Positions 8,680-17,307 of a DNA stretch of 64,000 nt are shown in pieces. The DNA lies in the NCBI RefSeq assembly GCF_030345075.1, contig NZ_CP128361.1:1612001-1676000 (forward strand), in the 5' to 3' direction. The notes under the pieces are model-generated. The model ran no database searches. It had not been told where the DNA came from and was given only the letters and a program-made list of their open reading frames with translations. The translations under genes and the position numbers were made by a program. Source of the stretch: Solwaraspora sp. WMMA2065 (GTDB taxonomy: Bacteria; Actinomycetota; Actinomycetes; Mycobacteriales; Micromonosporaceae). Numbering within the stretch: the first letter of the stretch is position 1; every line of letters begins with the position of its first letter.

Positions 8680-10321
8680 GCTGCACACCGGGCTCGGCGT
8701 CAGCACCGGGCTGGCCGCCGGCCCGATCCACCGGGTGGCCAAGGCACCCAGGCTGCCCGCGCCGGTGCCGGTCGACGACCCAGCAGCCGAGGCGGACCGG
8801 GCGGTCGCCGCCCTGGTGGCGGTCGCCACCGAGCTGGGCCGGCGGGCCAGCACCGCGACCGACCCGACGGCGGCGGAGATCCTGCGGGCGCAGGTGATGA
8901 TGGCTGAGGACCCGGTGCTGCACGAGGCGGCACGTGCCCGCGTGGCCGCCGGTGCCGGCGCGCCGCACGCCATCGACGCCGCGCTCGCCGAGCACCGGGC
9001 GGCGTTCGCGGCCGCCGGCGGGTACCTCGCCGAACGGGTCGCCGACCTGGACGACCTGCGCGACCGGGCGGTCGCGGTCTGCCTGGGCGAACCGATGCCC
9101 GGCGTGCCCGACCCGGGCGTGCCGTTCATCCTCAGCGCCCAGGACCTGGCCCCGGCCGACACCGCCGGGCTCGACCCGGCCCGGGTGCTCGCCCTGGTCA
9201 CCGCAGCCGGCGGGCCGACCAGCCACACCACCATCGTGGCCCGCGCGCTCGGGTTGCCGGCGATCGTACGGTGCCCGGGCATTCTCGACGTGCCGGACGG
9301 CACCCTGGTCACCGTGGACGGCACCACCGGCGACGTCACCGCCGGAGTCGACGACGACACCGTCGCCGAGACCCGCCGACGGGAACAGCACCGCCGGGCG
9401 GAACTGGCCGCCACCAGCGGCCCGGGACGCACTGCCGACGGACATTCGGTGGCCCTGCTGGCCAACGTCGGCTCCGCCGCCGACCTCATCGACGATGTGG
9501 AAGGCGTCGGCCTGTTCCGCACCGAACTGCTCTACCTGGACCGGGCCGAGCCGCCCGGCCACGACGAGCAGGTCACCGCGTACGCGAAGGTGTTCACCGC
9601 CGCCGGTGACCGCAAGGTGGTGCTGCGGACCCTGGACGCCGGTGCGGACAAGCCGTTGCCGTTCCTGCACGCCGGCGAAGAGCCGAACCCGGCGCTCGGC
9701 GTACGCGGGCTACGGACCGCCCAGCGCCGCCCCGAGGTGCTGCGCACCCAGCTCGACGCGATCGCACAGGCCGCCGGGGCCACCGGAACCGAGGTGTGGG
9801 TGATGGCACCGATGGTGACCACGCCGGCGGAGGCGGCCGAGTTCGTCGAGCTGGCCCGCGCCGTCGGGCTACCCACGGTAGGCGTGATGGTGGAGGTGCC
9901 GGCTGCCGCGCTGCGGGCCGGGGCGCTGCTGCAGCACGTCGACTTCCTCAGCATCGGGACCAACGACCTGAGCCAGTACGCATTCGCCGCCGACCGGCTC
10001 TGCGGCGACCTGGCCGACCTGCTCGACCCGTGGCAGCCGGTCCTGCTGGAGCTGATCGCCACCTGCGCGCAGGCCGGCGCGGCCGCCGGCAAACCGGTCG
10101 GGGTCTGCGGTGAGGCGGCCGCTGACCCGGCCCTGGCTGTGGTGCTGACCGGGCTCGGGGTGTCCAGCCTGTCGATGTCGGCCCGGTCGGTGCCGGCAGT
10201 GCGGGCCGCGCTCGCCGCGCACACCCTGGACGACTGTCAGCGCCTGGCCCGGGCCGCGCTGGCCGCGCCGGACGCGGCGGCCGCCCGCGCGGCGGTCTCA
10301 GCCGGCCCGGCCGCCGGCTGA
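8672..10321 (+). CDS. ptsI: PTS Enzyme I (phosphoenolpyruvate-protein phosphotransferase)
   Basis: A 549-residue Enzyme I that starts the PTS relay from PEP. The phospho-His is His185 in 'GGPTSHTTIVARALGLPAIV', matching E. coli His189. The PEP-binding barrel has the 'GTNDLSQY' signature and the 'VGVCGE' active-site Cys motif. The frame runs further upstream, but GTG 8672 aligns with the family N-terminus and overlaps ptsH by 8 bp. Having ptsH and ptsI inside a sugar-specific operon makes this PTS self-sufficient. Confidence 0.93.
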   Translation: MAELHTGLGVSTGLAAGPIHRVAKAPRLPAPVPVDDPAAEADRAVAALVAVATELGRRASTATDPTAAEILRAQVMMAEDPVLHEAARARVAAGAGAPHAIDAALAEHRAAFAAAGGYLAERVADLDDLRDRAVAVCLGEPMPGVPDPGVPFILSAQDLAPADTAGLDPARVLALVTAAGGPTSHTTIVARALGLPAIVRCPGILDVPDGTLVTVDGTTGDVTAGVDDDTVAETRRREQHRRAELAATSGPGRTADGHSVALLANVGSAADLIDDVEGVGLFRTELLYLDRAEPPGHDEQVTAYAKVFTAAGDRKVVLRTLDAGADKPLPFLHAGEEPNPALGVRGLRTAQRRPEVLRTQLDAIAQAAGATGTEVWVMAPMVTTPAEAAEFVELARAVGLPTVGVMVEVPAAALRAGALLQHVDFLSIGTNDLSQYAFAADRLCGDLADLLDPWQPVLLELIATCAQAGAAAGKPVGVCGEAAADPALAVVLTGLGVSSLSMSARSVPAVRAALAAHTLDDCQRLARAALAAPDAAAARAAVSAGPAAG

Positions 10322-10369
10322 CCGCCGGTCGACGTTGACGCGGCCGCGGACCGGCCGCAGGATCAGTGC

Positions 10370-11116
10370 ATGAGTCGGACGATCCTGGTCACCGGGGCGC
10401 GACGCGGCATCGGCGCGGCCCTCGCGACCGGTCTCGCCACACCCGGGACAGCCCTGGTGCTGCACCACCTGGCCGCCGCCGACGAGGCAGAGACCGTCGC
10501 CGCACGGTGCCGGGCGGCCGGCGCGCACGCCCGGATCGTCGAGGCGGACCTGTCGGTCCCCGCCGAGGTGCTGGCCTTGGCCGAGGCGGCTGGGCCGGTC
10601 GACGTACTGGTCAACAACGCGGCGCGGGCGTCCAACGTCTGGATCGACGAGTTGCCGCTGGCCGAATGGGAGGCGACGTTCGCGGTCAACGTCACCGCCC
10701 CGATGCTGCTCAGCCAGGCCTTGGCGGCGGGGATGCGGGCCCGTGGCGGCGGCCGGATCATCAACGTCACCTCGGCCACGGTCCGCCTGGGCGGCCCGTC
10801 CGGGCCGTCGTACGTGTCGAGCAAGGCAGCACTGGTCGGTCTCACCCGTTCGCTGGCCCGCGCGTTCGGACCCGACGGCACGACGGTCAACGCGATCTCG
10901 CCGGGCGCGATCCGAACCGAGGGCGAACGAGAACTCGCCGGGAACGCCCCGGTCGACGAGGCCGCGGTCGACGCCGCGATCCTGCACCGGCAGGCGGTGC
11001 AGCGCCGGCTCGACCCCGACGACATGGTCTCCACCGCCCGCTTCCTCGCCAGCCCCGACTCCGGTGCGGTCACCGGCCAGGTGATCGAGGTCGGTGGCGG
11101 GCTGGTACACCGCTGA
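10370..11116 (+). CDS. short-chain dehydrogenase/reductase (FabG-like)
   Basis: A 248-residue classical SDR. The nucleotide-binding TGxxxGIG motif is at residues 8-15, NNAA at 82-85 (NNAG-like), and the catalytic Ser135, Tyr148 and Lys152 are all present. The C-terminal 'GGGLVHR' resembles the FabG-type end. Substrate cannot be deduced. It lies 48 bp after ptsI on the same strand and could be read through, but its start lacks a convincing Shine-Dalgarno sequence. Confidence 0.88.
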   Translation: MSRTILVTGARRGIGAALATGLATPGTALVLHHLAAADEAETVAARCRAAGAHARIVEADLSVPAEVLALAEAAGPVDVLVNNAARASNVWIDELPLAEWEATFAVNVTAPMLLSQALAAGMRARGGGRIINVTSATVRLGGPSGPSYVSSKAALVGLTRSLARAFGPDGTTVNAISPGAIRTEGERELAGNAPVDEAAVDAAILHRQAVQRRLDPDDMVSTARFLASPDSGAVTGQVIEVGGGLVHR

Positions 11117-11222
11117 CCCGCCGGGTACAGGCGTTCATCCGCTGGTCAGCGTCGCTCGACGGTGCTGTTCACCTGTGCCGAGGATGCTGCGGCTCGTCTG
11201 ATCCCCGCAGCGTGGAGGCATC

Positions 11223-13046
11223 GTGTCCAGACCGATCTGGCAGTTCACCGCGATCGTCGCGGTCCTGACCCTACTGATGGGCGCGGCGGCGCCGTCCGGG
11301 GCGAGCGCCGGCGCTGGTGCCGACCCGGTCCTGCTCACCGAACCGTTCCTGCAGTCCCCGGCGAAGAACTCCGTCCGGGTTGTCTGGCTGACTGAGTTCG
11401 CCGGTCGGCACCACGTCGTGGTGGTCGGTGACCGGGCCGACGAGCTCAACCGGGCCGAGCTACGGGCCGCGGCCACCGGCGGCAAGATCCGGGGCGTACG
11501 GGTGTTCCGGGCCCGGACCGGCGAGTTGTCCCGGGTGGCGGAGGACGCCGCCTCGCAGATCCCGGACCCGCCGACGCAGATCACCCGGCGGCACATCTGG
11601 CGGCACGAGGCGACCGTACGCGGCCTCGGCGTGGGCAGCCGGACGCCGTACCGGGTGGTGTCAATCGAGCGTGGTGCGATGGTCGCTTCCGACACCTACA
11701 CCCTGGCGCCCGCCGCCGCCCCCGGCCAGCCGCAGAAGATCCTGCTGACCAGCGACCACCAGTCGATGCCGAACACCCCGGCCAACCTGCAGAAAGCGGT
11801 CGAGACGGTCGGCCGGGTCGACGCGGTGTTCCTCGCCGGGGACCTGGTCAACATCCCGGACCGGGCCTCGGAGTGGTTCGACGACCAGCGCGGCGGGGCG
11901 TTCTTCCCGGCGCTGCAGGGCCGGGCGTCGCGTACGGTCGGCGGGGTCACCTGGACCGGCGGTGAGATCCTGCAGCACGCGCCGATCTTCCCGGCGATCG
12001 GCAACCACGAGGTGCAGGGCCGCAGTGGGCTGCCGACGCTGAACGAGTCGTTCAACGCGCCGGTGCCGCGTGAGGTGGCCGAGGCGGCATACCGCAAGGT
12101 CGCCAGGCAGGTGAACCCGCGGAACAACCGCAAGATCAAGGAACGCTGGATCCTGGAGAACTCGTTCAACACCGAGACCTACGAGGAGATTTTCTCCCTG
12201 CCGACCAGCGGGCCGGGCGGGGAGCGCTGGTACGCGACGACCGTCGGCGACGTCCGGTTGATCTCGCTGTACGCCACCCGGATCTGGCGGGGCACCGGTA
12301 TCGCCGCCGACCCGGCGAACTGGCAGCGGACCCGGTACACCGAGGCACCGGCGAGCACCGACGACCTGCTCGCCCAGGGCTGGGGTTCGCACATCTTCGA
12401 GGAAATCGGCGTCGGCAGCCGGCAGTACCGGTGGTTGCAGCGTGAGGTGGCCAGCCGGCAGTTCCGGGACGCGAAGTACACGGTGGTGATGCTGCACGAG
12501 GGCCCACACGGGCTGGGCGACAACGTCAACCCGCCGTTCACCGACCCGGTGCGCACCGAGCAGACCGACACCGACGGCAACCCCCTGGTCCGGTACGACT
12601 ACCCACAGGCGGACAACGTGCTGACCCGTGACGTCGCCCCGCTGCTGGAGTCCGCCGGGGTGAACCTGGTGCTCAACGGCCACTCACACCTGTGGAACCG
12701 GTTCACTGCCGAGTCCGGCACCCACTACCTGGAGACCTCTAACGTGGGCAACTCGTACGGTGCGTTCCACCCGCTGTCGGGCCGGTCCCGGCCGGTCCCG
12801 CCGGCGCCGTGGAACCCGGACAACTACCTGGCCCAGGGCAACCCGGGCGGGTTGGAGCCGCAGGTGCCGACGGTCGCGCCGCTGACCGACCCGGCCGGTA
12901 CGCCGTTGCCGTTCGTGCAGAGCAACGACTACTCGGTGTTCAGCGTCCTGGACACCGGCACCGGCGAGGTGACCAGCTACCGCTACGACATGCGTACCCC
13001 CGATGTCGCACCGGTCGTGCTGGACCGGTTCCCGCTCGGCGCCTGA
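11223..13046 (+). CDS. secreted calcineurin-like metallophosphoesterase (purple acid phosphatase-like)
   Basis: A 607-residue protein with an N-terminal signal peptide (hydrophobic residues 8-24, Ala-rich cleavage region near 29-33) and a beta-sandwich region (35-165) like the N-terminal domain of purple acid phosphatases. The metallophosphoesterase core has Asp178-x-Gln180, GDLV (206-209), GNHE (260-263), a His in 'VVMLHEGPHG' and GHSH at about 486-489, so the dinuclear metal site looks complete. Start GTG 11223 has ggagg at 11214. Its last 64 bp overlap the convergent snapalysin gene. Confidence 0.87.
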   Translation: MSRPIWQFTAIVAVLTLLMGAAAPSGASAGAGADPVLLTEPFLQSPAKNSVRVVWLTEFAGRHHVVVVGDRADELNRAELRAAATGGKIRGVRVFRARTGELSRVAEDAASQIPDPPTQITRRHIWRHEATVRGLGVGSRTPYRVVSIERGAMVASDTYTLAPAAAPGQPQKILLTSDHQSMPNTPANLQKAVETVGRVDAVFLAGDLVNIPDRASEWFDDQRGGAFFPALQGRASRTVGGVTWTGGEILQHAPIFPAIGNHEVQGRSGLPTLNESFNAPVPREVAEAAYRKVARQVNPRNNRKIKERWILENSFNTETYEEIFSLPTSGPGGERWYATTVGDVRLISLYATRIWRGTGIAADPANWQRTRYTEAPASTDDLLAQGWGSHIFEEIGVGSRQYRWLQREVASRQFRDAKYTVVMLHEGPHGLGDNVNPPFTDPVRTEQTDTDGNPLVRYDYPQADNVLTRDVAPLLESAGVNLVLNGHSHLWNRFTAESGTHYLETSNVGNSYGAFHPLSGRSRPVPPAPWNPDNYLAQGNPGGLEPQVPTVAPLTDPAGTPLPFVQSNDYSVFSVLDTGTGEVTSYRYDMRTPDVAPVVLDRFPLGA

Positions 13047-13558
13047 TCGGTGACTGTCGCGGCGGCGCGGGCGAACAGTTGGTCGACCCGGGCCGCCTCG
13101 GCGGCGCTCGGGTAGGCGTTGCGGCAGGACACCGGCGCGCTGCTGCCGGACATCAGGTCGGAGCAGAGCCCGGTACGCCGGTCCGGCAGCCCGAGGATGT
13201 GTCCCCACTCGTGGGTGGCGATCCGGGTCCGGTCGTAGCCCTGGTCCACTGCCTGGGTACCCATGTAGATGCGGCCGGCGCCCAGCCGGGTGACGTACGC
13301 CCGGGGCCAGCCGCTGTCGACGTAGATGACGACCGACGCCGGGCTGCCCGGCTGCAGCCGGACGTTGTCCACGCTGCTGTTCCAGATCTGCGCGGCCTGG
13401 GCGAAGTTGGTCGCGAACTGGCCGGCGCGGCTCGCGTCGTAGTAGATCGTGGTCACTGCGGCCGAGGCCGGCGCGGTGGCCACGACCTGGACACCGATCA
13501 GCGACAGGATGACGGTGACCGTCGCGAGGATCGCCCGGACGGTGCGTTGTCTCAACAT
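12983..13558 (-). CDS. snpA: snapalysin-type secreted zinc metalloprotease
   Basis: A 191-residue M7 protease. The signal peptide (1-34, ending 'APASA') leads directly into 'VTTIYYDASRAGQF', as in mature snapalysins. The zinc site HEWGH (116-120) continues with Gly123 and Asp126, the HExxHxxGxxD metzincin pattern of this family. Cys132 and Cys145 can form the conserved disulphide. ATG 13558 is preceded by aaggagg six bases upstream; the frame extends further but without a ribosome site. The usual neighbouring LysR regulator is absent. Confidence 0.92.
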   Translation of the reverse strand: MLRQRTVRAILATVTVILSLIGVQVVATAPASAAVTTIYYDASRAGQFATNFAQAAQIWNSSVDNVRLQPGSPASVVIYVDSGWPRAYVTRLGAGRIYMGTQAVDQGYDRTRIATHEWGHILGLPDRRTGLCSDLMSGSSAPVSCRNAYPSAAEAARVDQLFARAAATVTDQAPSGNRSSTTGATSGVRMS

Positions 13559-13755
13559 GGCGTGCCTCCTTGGAAACGGGCCGCGATACCGGCTGGCATC
13601 GACTGACATCGCTCACCGTAGACCGGCTTAATCGACACACACCTATCCCATTTCGCTCATAGCGCATCCCGCTGGTTGAGCCTCGCGGCGCACCCGGCAG
13701 GCCGGACTCGACGTGACGACTCGCACAGCACGGACCCCCGGCGGCGAATGACTAC

Positions 13756-13771
13756 TTGAAGAAGTCTTCAA
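13756..13771. promoter_or_regulatory. palindromic ArsR-type operator
   Basis: TTGAAGA-AG-TCTTCAA is a perfect 7-2-7 inverted repeat that stands out in this GC-rich DNA. It ends eight bases before ATG 13780 of the ArsR gene, where an autoregulatory SmtB/ArsR operator is expected. No Shine-Dalgarno sequence separates it from the ATG, so the transcript may be leaderless and the operator may overlap the promoter. Confidence 0.75.
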
Positions 13772-13779
13772 TTGCACAC

Positions 13780-14133
13780 ATGCCAGTGCCGCTCTACCAG
13801 AAGAAGGCCGAGTTCTTCCGTATGCTCGGGCACCCGGTGCGGATCCGGGTGCTCGAACTGCTCGGCGAGCGCCCCCGCCAGGTCCGCGAACTGCTCGCCG
13901 AGATCGACGTCGAGACGTCCAACCTGTCCCAACAGCTCGCGGTGCTGCGCCGGGCCGGCATCGTGGTCTCCAGCCGGGACGGCTCCGCCGTGACCTACGC
14001 CCTGGCCGGGCCGGACGTCGCGGACCTGATGCGGGCGGCCCGGCGGATCCTCACCGAGATGCTGGTCGACCAGACCGAGTTGCTGGCCGAACTGCGGGAC
14101 GCGTCGGCCCATGCCCCGTCAGGACGCGGATGA
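13780..14133 (+). CDS. ArsR/SmtB-family repressor
   Basis: A 117-residue winged-helix regulator with 'EFFRMLGHPVRIRVLELL' as helix 1, the recognition helix in 'NLSQQLAVLRRAGIVVSSRDG', and a C-terminal dimerisation helix. There is no Cys pair, so it probably senses something other than a thiol-bound metal. An in-frame TTG at 13756 exists, but it would place the operator inside the coding region. The stop overlaps the SulP start by ATGA. Control of the transporter is inferred. Confidence 0.88.
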   Translation: MPVPLYQKKAEFFRMLGHPVRIRVLELLGERPRQVRELLAEIDVETSNLSQQLAVLRRAGIVVSSRDGSAVTYALAGPDVADLMRAARRILTEMLVDQTELLAELRDASAHAPSGRG

Positions 14134-15776
14134 ACGCCGTCGCCGGGGGGCGCCGGCTGCTGCCGCAGGCCACCGACTGGCGGGCGGTCCGCCGGCAACC
14201 GGGCCGGGACCTGCTCGCCGGGCTCACCGTGGCGGTCGTGGCCCTCCCGCTCGCCCTCGGCTTCGGTGTCGCCTCCGGGTTGGGCGCCACCGCCGGGCTG
14301 GTCACCGCTGTGGTCGCCGGTGCCCTCGCGGCGGTCTTCGGCGGGTCGAACCTGCAGGTCTCCGGGCCCACCGGGGCGATGACGGTGGTGCTGGTGCCGA
14401 TCGTGGCGCAGTTCGGTCCGGGCGGTGTGCTCACCGTCGGGCTGCTGGCCGGGGTGATCCTGATCCTGCTGGCACTGGTCCGGGCGGGTCAGGTCGCCCG
14501 GTACATGCCGGCCCCGGTGATCGAGGGCTTCACCGCCGGCATCGCGGGGGTGATCCTGCTGCAGCAGATCCCGACGGCGCTCGGCGTGGACGTCCACGGC
14601 GACCGGGTGCTGCCGCTGGTCGGGCAGGCGGTGGCGGCGTTCGTCCGGCAGCCGCAGTGGCCGTCGTTGCTGATCGCCCTCGCCGTCGCCGCCGCGATGC
14701 TGACCGGGGCGCGGTGGCGGCCAACTGTGCCGTTCTCGCTGCTCGCGGTTGCCGCAGCGACCGTCACGACGATGCTGTCCGGATTGCCGGTGCCGACCAT
14801 CGGCGCACTGCCGGCCACCCTGCCGGCACCGTCGCTGGCGTTCCTGGACCTGGCGGCGGTGCCGGCACTGGCGACCGCGGCGATCGCGGTCGCCGCCCTG
14901 GCCGCGTTGGAGAGCCTGCTGTCGGCCACAGTGGCGGACGGCATGTCGGTCGGGCAGCGGCACGATCCCGACCGGGAACTGTTCGGCCAGGGCGTGGCCA
15001 ACCTGGTGACACCGCTGTTCGGCGGGGTCCCGGCCACCGCGGCGATCGCCCGGACGGCGGTCAACGTCCGGGCTGGTGCCGCCTCCCGACTGGCCGCGCT
15101 GTCGCACGCGCTGATCCTCGCGCTGCTCATGTTCGTGGCGGCTCCGCTGGTCAGCCGAATCCCGTTGGCCGCGCTGGCCGGGGTGCTGATCGCCACCGCC
15201 ATCCGGATGGTCGAGGTGAGCGCGCTGGCCGCACTGGCCCGAGCCTCGCGTTCCGACGGGCTGGTGATGGCGCTCACCGCAGCGACCACCGTCCTGCTGG
15301 ACCTGGTCACCGCCGTGCTGGTGGGCCTGGTCGTGGCCGGCGGGCTGGCGCTGCGCAGGATCGCCCAGGCGGTACGGCTGGATCGGGTGCCGCTGGACAC
15401 CGGCGACCACCACGCCGAGGAGCAGGCGCTGCTGGCCGAGCACATCGTGGCGTACCGGCTGGACGGGCCGTTGTTCTTCGCCGCCGCCCACCGGTTCCTG
15501 CTGGAGCTGTCCGACGTCGCCGAGGTACGGGTGGTGATCCTACGGATGTCTCGCGTGTCCACCATCGATGCCTCCGGCGCCTTGGTGCTGCGCGACGTGG
15601 TGCAGCGGCTGGAGCGACGGGGCATCACCGTCTATCTGTCCGGGATCCGGGACGGACACCACAAGGCGCTCACCGCGTTCGGGCTGCTCCCCCGGCTGAG
15701 CGGACTCAACCGGGTCTTTCCCGACACTCCGGAGGCGATCGCCGCCGCCCGGCAGATCATCGGGGCGGACCGATAG
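14130..15776 (+). CDS. SulP-family anion transporter with STAS domain
   Basis: A 548-residue SulP protein. About 11-12 membrane segments occupy residues 25-415, including the 'SGPTGAMTVVLVPIV' and 'PAPVIEGFTAGIAGVILLQQIP' signatures. A C-terminal STAS domain (about 430-540) carries 'SRVSTIDASGALVL'. Substrates in this family include sulfate, bicarbonate and dicarboxylates; nothing here discriminates. It is translationally coupled to the ArsR gene. Confidence 0.9.
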   Translation: MNAVAGGRRLLPQATDWRAVRRQPGRDLLAGLTVAVVALPLALGFGVASGLGATAGLVTAVVAGALAAVFGGSNLQVSGPTGAMTVVLVPIVAQFGPGGVLTVGLLAGVILILLALVRAGQVARYMPAPVIEGFTAGIAGVILLQQIPTALGVDVHGDRVLPLVGQAVAAFVRQPQWPSLLIALAVAAAMLTGARWRPTVPFSLLAVAAATVTTMLSGLPVPTIGALPATLPAPSLAFLDLAAVPALATAAIAVAALAALESLLSATVADGMSVGQRHDPDRELFGQGVANLVTPLFGGVPATAAIARTAVNVRAGAASRLAALSHALILALLMFVAAPLVSRIPLAALAGVLIATAIRMVEVSALAALARASRSDGLVMALTAATTVLLDLVTAVLVGLVVAGGLALRRIAQAVRLDRVPLDTGDHHAEEQALLAEHIVAYRLDGPLFFAAAHRFLLELSDVAEVRVVILRMSRVSTIDASGALVLRDVVQRLERRGITVYLSGIRDGHHKALTAFGLLPRLSGLNRVFPDTPEAIAAARQIIGADR

Positions 15777-16161
15777 CTCCGCATGACAGTCGAGCTGGCC
15801 GCGCAGGTGGGCGCCGGGCGTCCGCTGCGTGATCAGGCGGCTTCCACGCGGAGACCGGCCGGAAATTATTCAGACCCGTACACAACCTCGCAAAAGTGTG
15901 GTGCATGTGCAGTGGCACGTGCAGGTGCACTTGCATCTCCTCGCCCACGCATGCATGATTCCCCTATGTCGATCTCACGTTCACGACACGTGACGAGCCG
16001 CGATCAGCGACCGGGACTTTGGGCAGACCTCGCTGACCGTCTTGAGGCGTACTGGTGAAAGCCAGCAGCCTGACGGCCCGCGCGTGCAGCACTCCATAGG
16101 CTCACCCGTAGTGGCACCGCTGCTGGGAATCGAACTGCTTCTGGTCGGGTTCTCCATCGGT
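15777..16161. other. gene-poor spacer, scar of a lost sugar-uptake locus
   Basis: No convincing gene in this 385-bp stretch. It contains the dyad at 15907-15930 and a 30-codon frame from ATG 15966 to 16058 with no ribosome site, perhaps the N-terminus of a truncated regulator. The coding remnant of a sugar ABC permease begins immediately after it on the other strand. Confidence 0.5.
15907..15930. promoter_or_regulatory. operator-like dyad centred on CACGTG
   Basis: GTGCA-N4-CACGTG-N4-TGCAC forms a 24-bp dyad with perfect outer and inner arms. Further TGCA/TGCAT units flank it. The layout resembles LacI- or GntR-type operators. No intact regulator or transporter gene is adjacent, so it may be a relic of the degraded ABC transporter locus. 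Confidence 0.45.
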
Positions 16162-16440
16162 GACGATGACGAACACGATGAGCACCGGGATCGCGGTCAA
16201 CGACGCCGCCGACAGCTGCACGTTCCACATCGGCCCGCCGTACGCGTCGACGAGCTGGGTCAACGCCTGCGGCAGGGTGAGCTTCTCCGGGGTGGACAGG
16301 AACACGATCGGCTCCAGGTAGAGGTTCCAGCCGTGCAGGAAGGTGAAGATCGCCACCGCGCCGAACGCCGGGCAAGCCAACGGCAGCGCGATCCGCCAGA
16401 AGAACATCACCGAGTCGTCGTACGCCCGTTGCCCGGCGTA
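16162..16440 (-). pseudogene. fragment of carbohydrate ABC transporter permease (MalG type)
   Basis: About 93 codons keep the EAA-loop region 'FFWRIALPLACPAFGAVAIF' followed by 'TFLHGWNLYLEPIVFLS', the 'TLPQALTQL' segment and the terminal 'AIPVLIVFVI' helix, as in MalG-type permeases. The first two thirds of the gene and the last residues are missing, and upstream codons are out of register. No substrate-binding protein or second permease is near. This is a decayed remnant. Confidence 0.8.
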
Positions 16441-16580
16441 CCCGACTACCGCCACTCGGCGGCACCGGCATTCGGCACCGACCGCGGCCGGTGGTACATG
16501 CCCTGCGAGGCCGGCCAGCGGGGCAGCACCAGGGTCGCGGTGGACGGGGCGATCTGACAGGACGTCCAGGGCGACCGCTG

Positions 16581-16629
16581 GCTGGTGGGGTGAGGGGCGC
16601 CCCCGTTCCGCGCCCCTCACCGCACCAGC
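16581..16629. terminator. long GC-rich hairpin, probable bidirectional terminator
   Basis: A perfect 12-bp stem (16589-16600 with 16610-16621, nine-base loop) extends after one mismatch into a further 7 bp (16581-16587 with 16623-16629). That makes about 20 stem pairs. No U-tract follows, as usual in actinomycetes. It isolates the decayed ABC fragment from the XRE operon. Confidence 0.75.
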
Positions 16630-16738
16630 GGCATCAAGGTCGGCCACTGCAACGGGTTGGTCAACCTCAAGTCGTGATCGTATACTGACTCGGCGTACGG
16701 TCGTCAACCGATATTAACCGACAACGCTAACGTGACTA

Positions 16739-16772
16739 ATCTTAGCTGTAGTTCCGGACCAGATCTTAGCTG
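16739..16772 (+). repeat. 10-bp direct repeats upstream of the EspR-like gene
   Basis: ATCTTAGCTG occurs at 16739-16748 and 16763-16772, a 24-bp period, in an AT-rich segment ending 20 bp before the GTG start. Two AACCGA units lie just upstream. This arrangement suggests a binding site for a dimeric regulator, possibly the XRE protein itself. Confidence 0.55.
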
Positions 16773-16792
16773 CACATCCGACGGAGGTAGCC

Positions 16793-17260
16793 GTGACGGG
16801 CGGCACCACCCCCCCTGGCGGATCGGGATCCAGCCTCGCCGACAAGCTCAACCTGCTTTTCGAGACGGTCCGGCCGGCCCGCCGCGACCCGTACACCTCA
16901 CGGGAGGTGGCCGACGCCATCCGCGACCGGGGCGGTTCCATCTCCGACGTGTACATCTGGCAGCTGCGCACCGGTCGACGGACCAACCCGACCAAGGAGC
17001 ATCTGGAGGCGCTCGCCGACTTCTTCGACGTGGACCCGGCGTACTTCTTCGACCGGCGTCGCTCCGGCGAAATCGAACGGGACCTGCATGCGCTGCAGGC
17101 GATGCGCAACCTCAAGGTGCGCGCGGTCGCGACCCGGCTGAGTACGCTGCCCGAGGCGCAACTCGACGCGGTCGGCGAGATCCTCGACCGGGTGGTCCAG
17201 GCGCTTCAGACCCGCCACGCCGAGGGCGGCCCCGGTGCCGAAGGACGGCAGGACCCGTGA
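16793..17260 (+). CDS. EspR-like XRE-family DNA-binding regulator
   Basis: A 155-residue protein whose residues 15-90 match the layout of mycobacterial EspR: a helix 'LADKLNLLFETV', then 'YTSREVADAI', a recognition region 'SDVYIWQLRTGRRTNP', then 'LEALADFFDVDPAYFF'. The C-terminal helices resemble the EspR dimerisation arm. The C-terminal 20 residues are extra. Start GTG 16793 follows cggagg. It heads a co-directional set with an ImmA-type protease, a membrane protein and an oxygenase, suggesting a repressor relieved by cleavage. Confidence 0.87.
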   Translation: MTGGTTPPGGSGSSLADKLNLLFETVRPARRDPYTSREVADAIRDRGGSISDVYIWQLRTGRRTNPTKEHLEALADFFDVDPAYFFDRRRSGEIERDLHALQAMRNLKVRAVATRLSTLPEAQLDAVGEILDRVVQALQTRHAEGGPGAEGRQDP

Positions 17261-17307
17261 TCGTCCTGCAGTGGCGAAGGACGGACCAAGCTGAGGGAAG
17301 CACGGAT

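Larger units (their letters stand above)
16441..16792. other. non-coding spacer between permease remnant and XRE gene
   Basis: 352 bp without a supported gene. The left part may be frame-shifted upstream sequence of the permease. It contains the strong hairpin at 16581-16629. The last 110 bp, upstream of the EspR-like gene, are unusually AT-rich and carry the repeats at 16739-16772, consistent with a promoter region. Confidence 0.55.

Noticed and set aside
15783-16058. 91-codon plus-strand gene after SulP
   Set aside because: No motif, no ribosome site, and it spans the operator-like dyad; only the last 30 codons from ATG 15966 are even faintly plausible.
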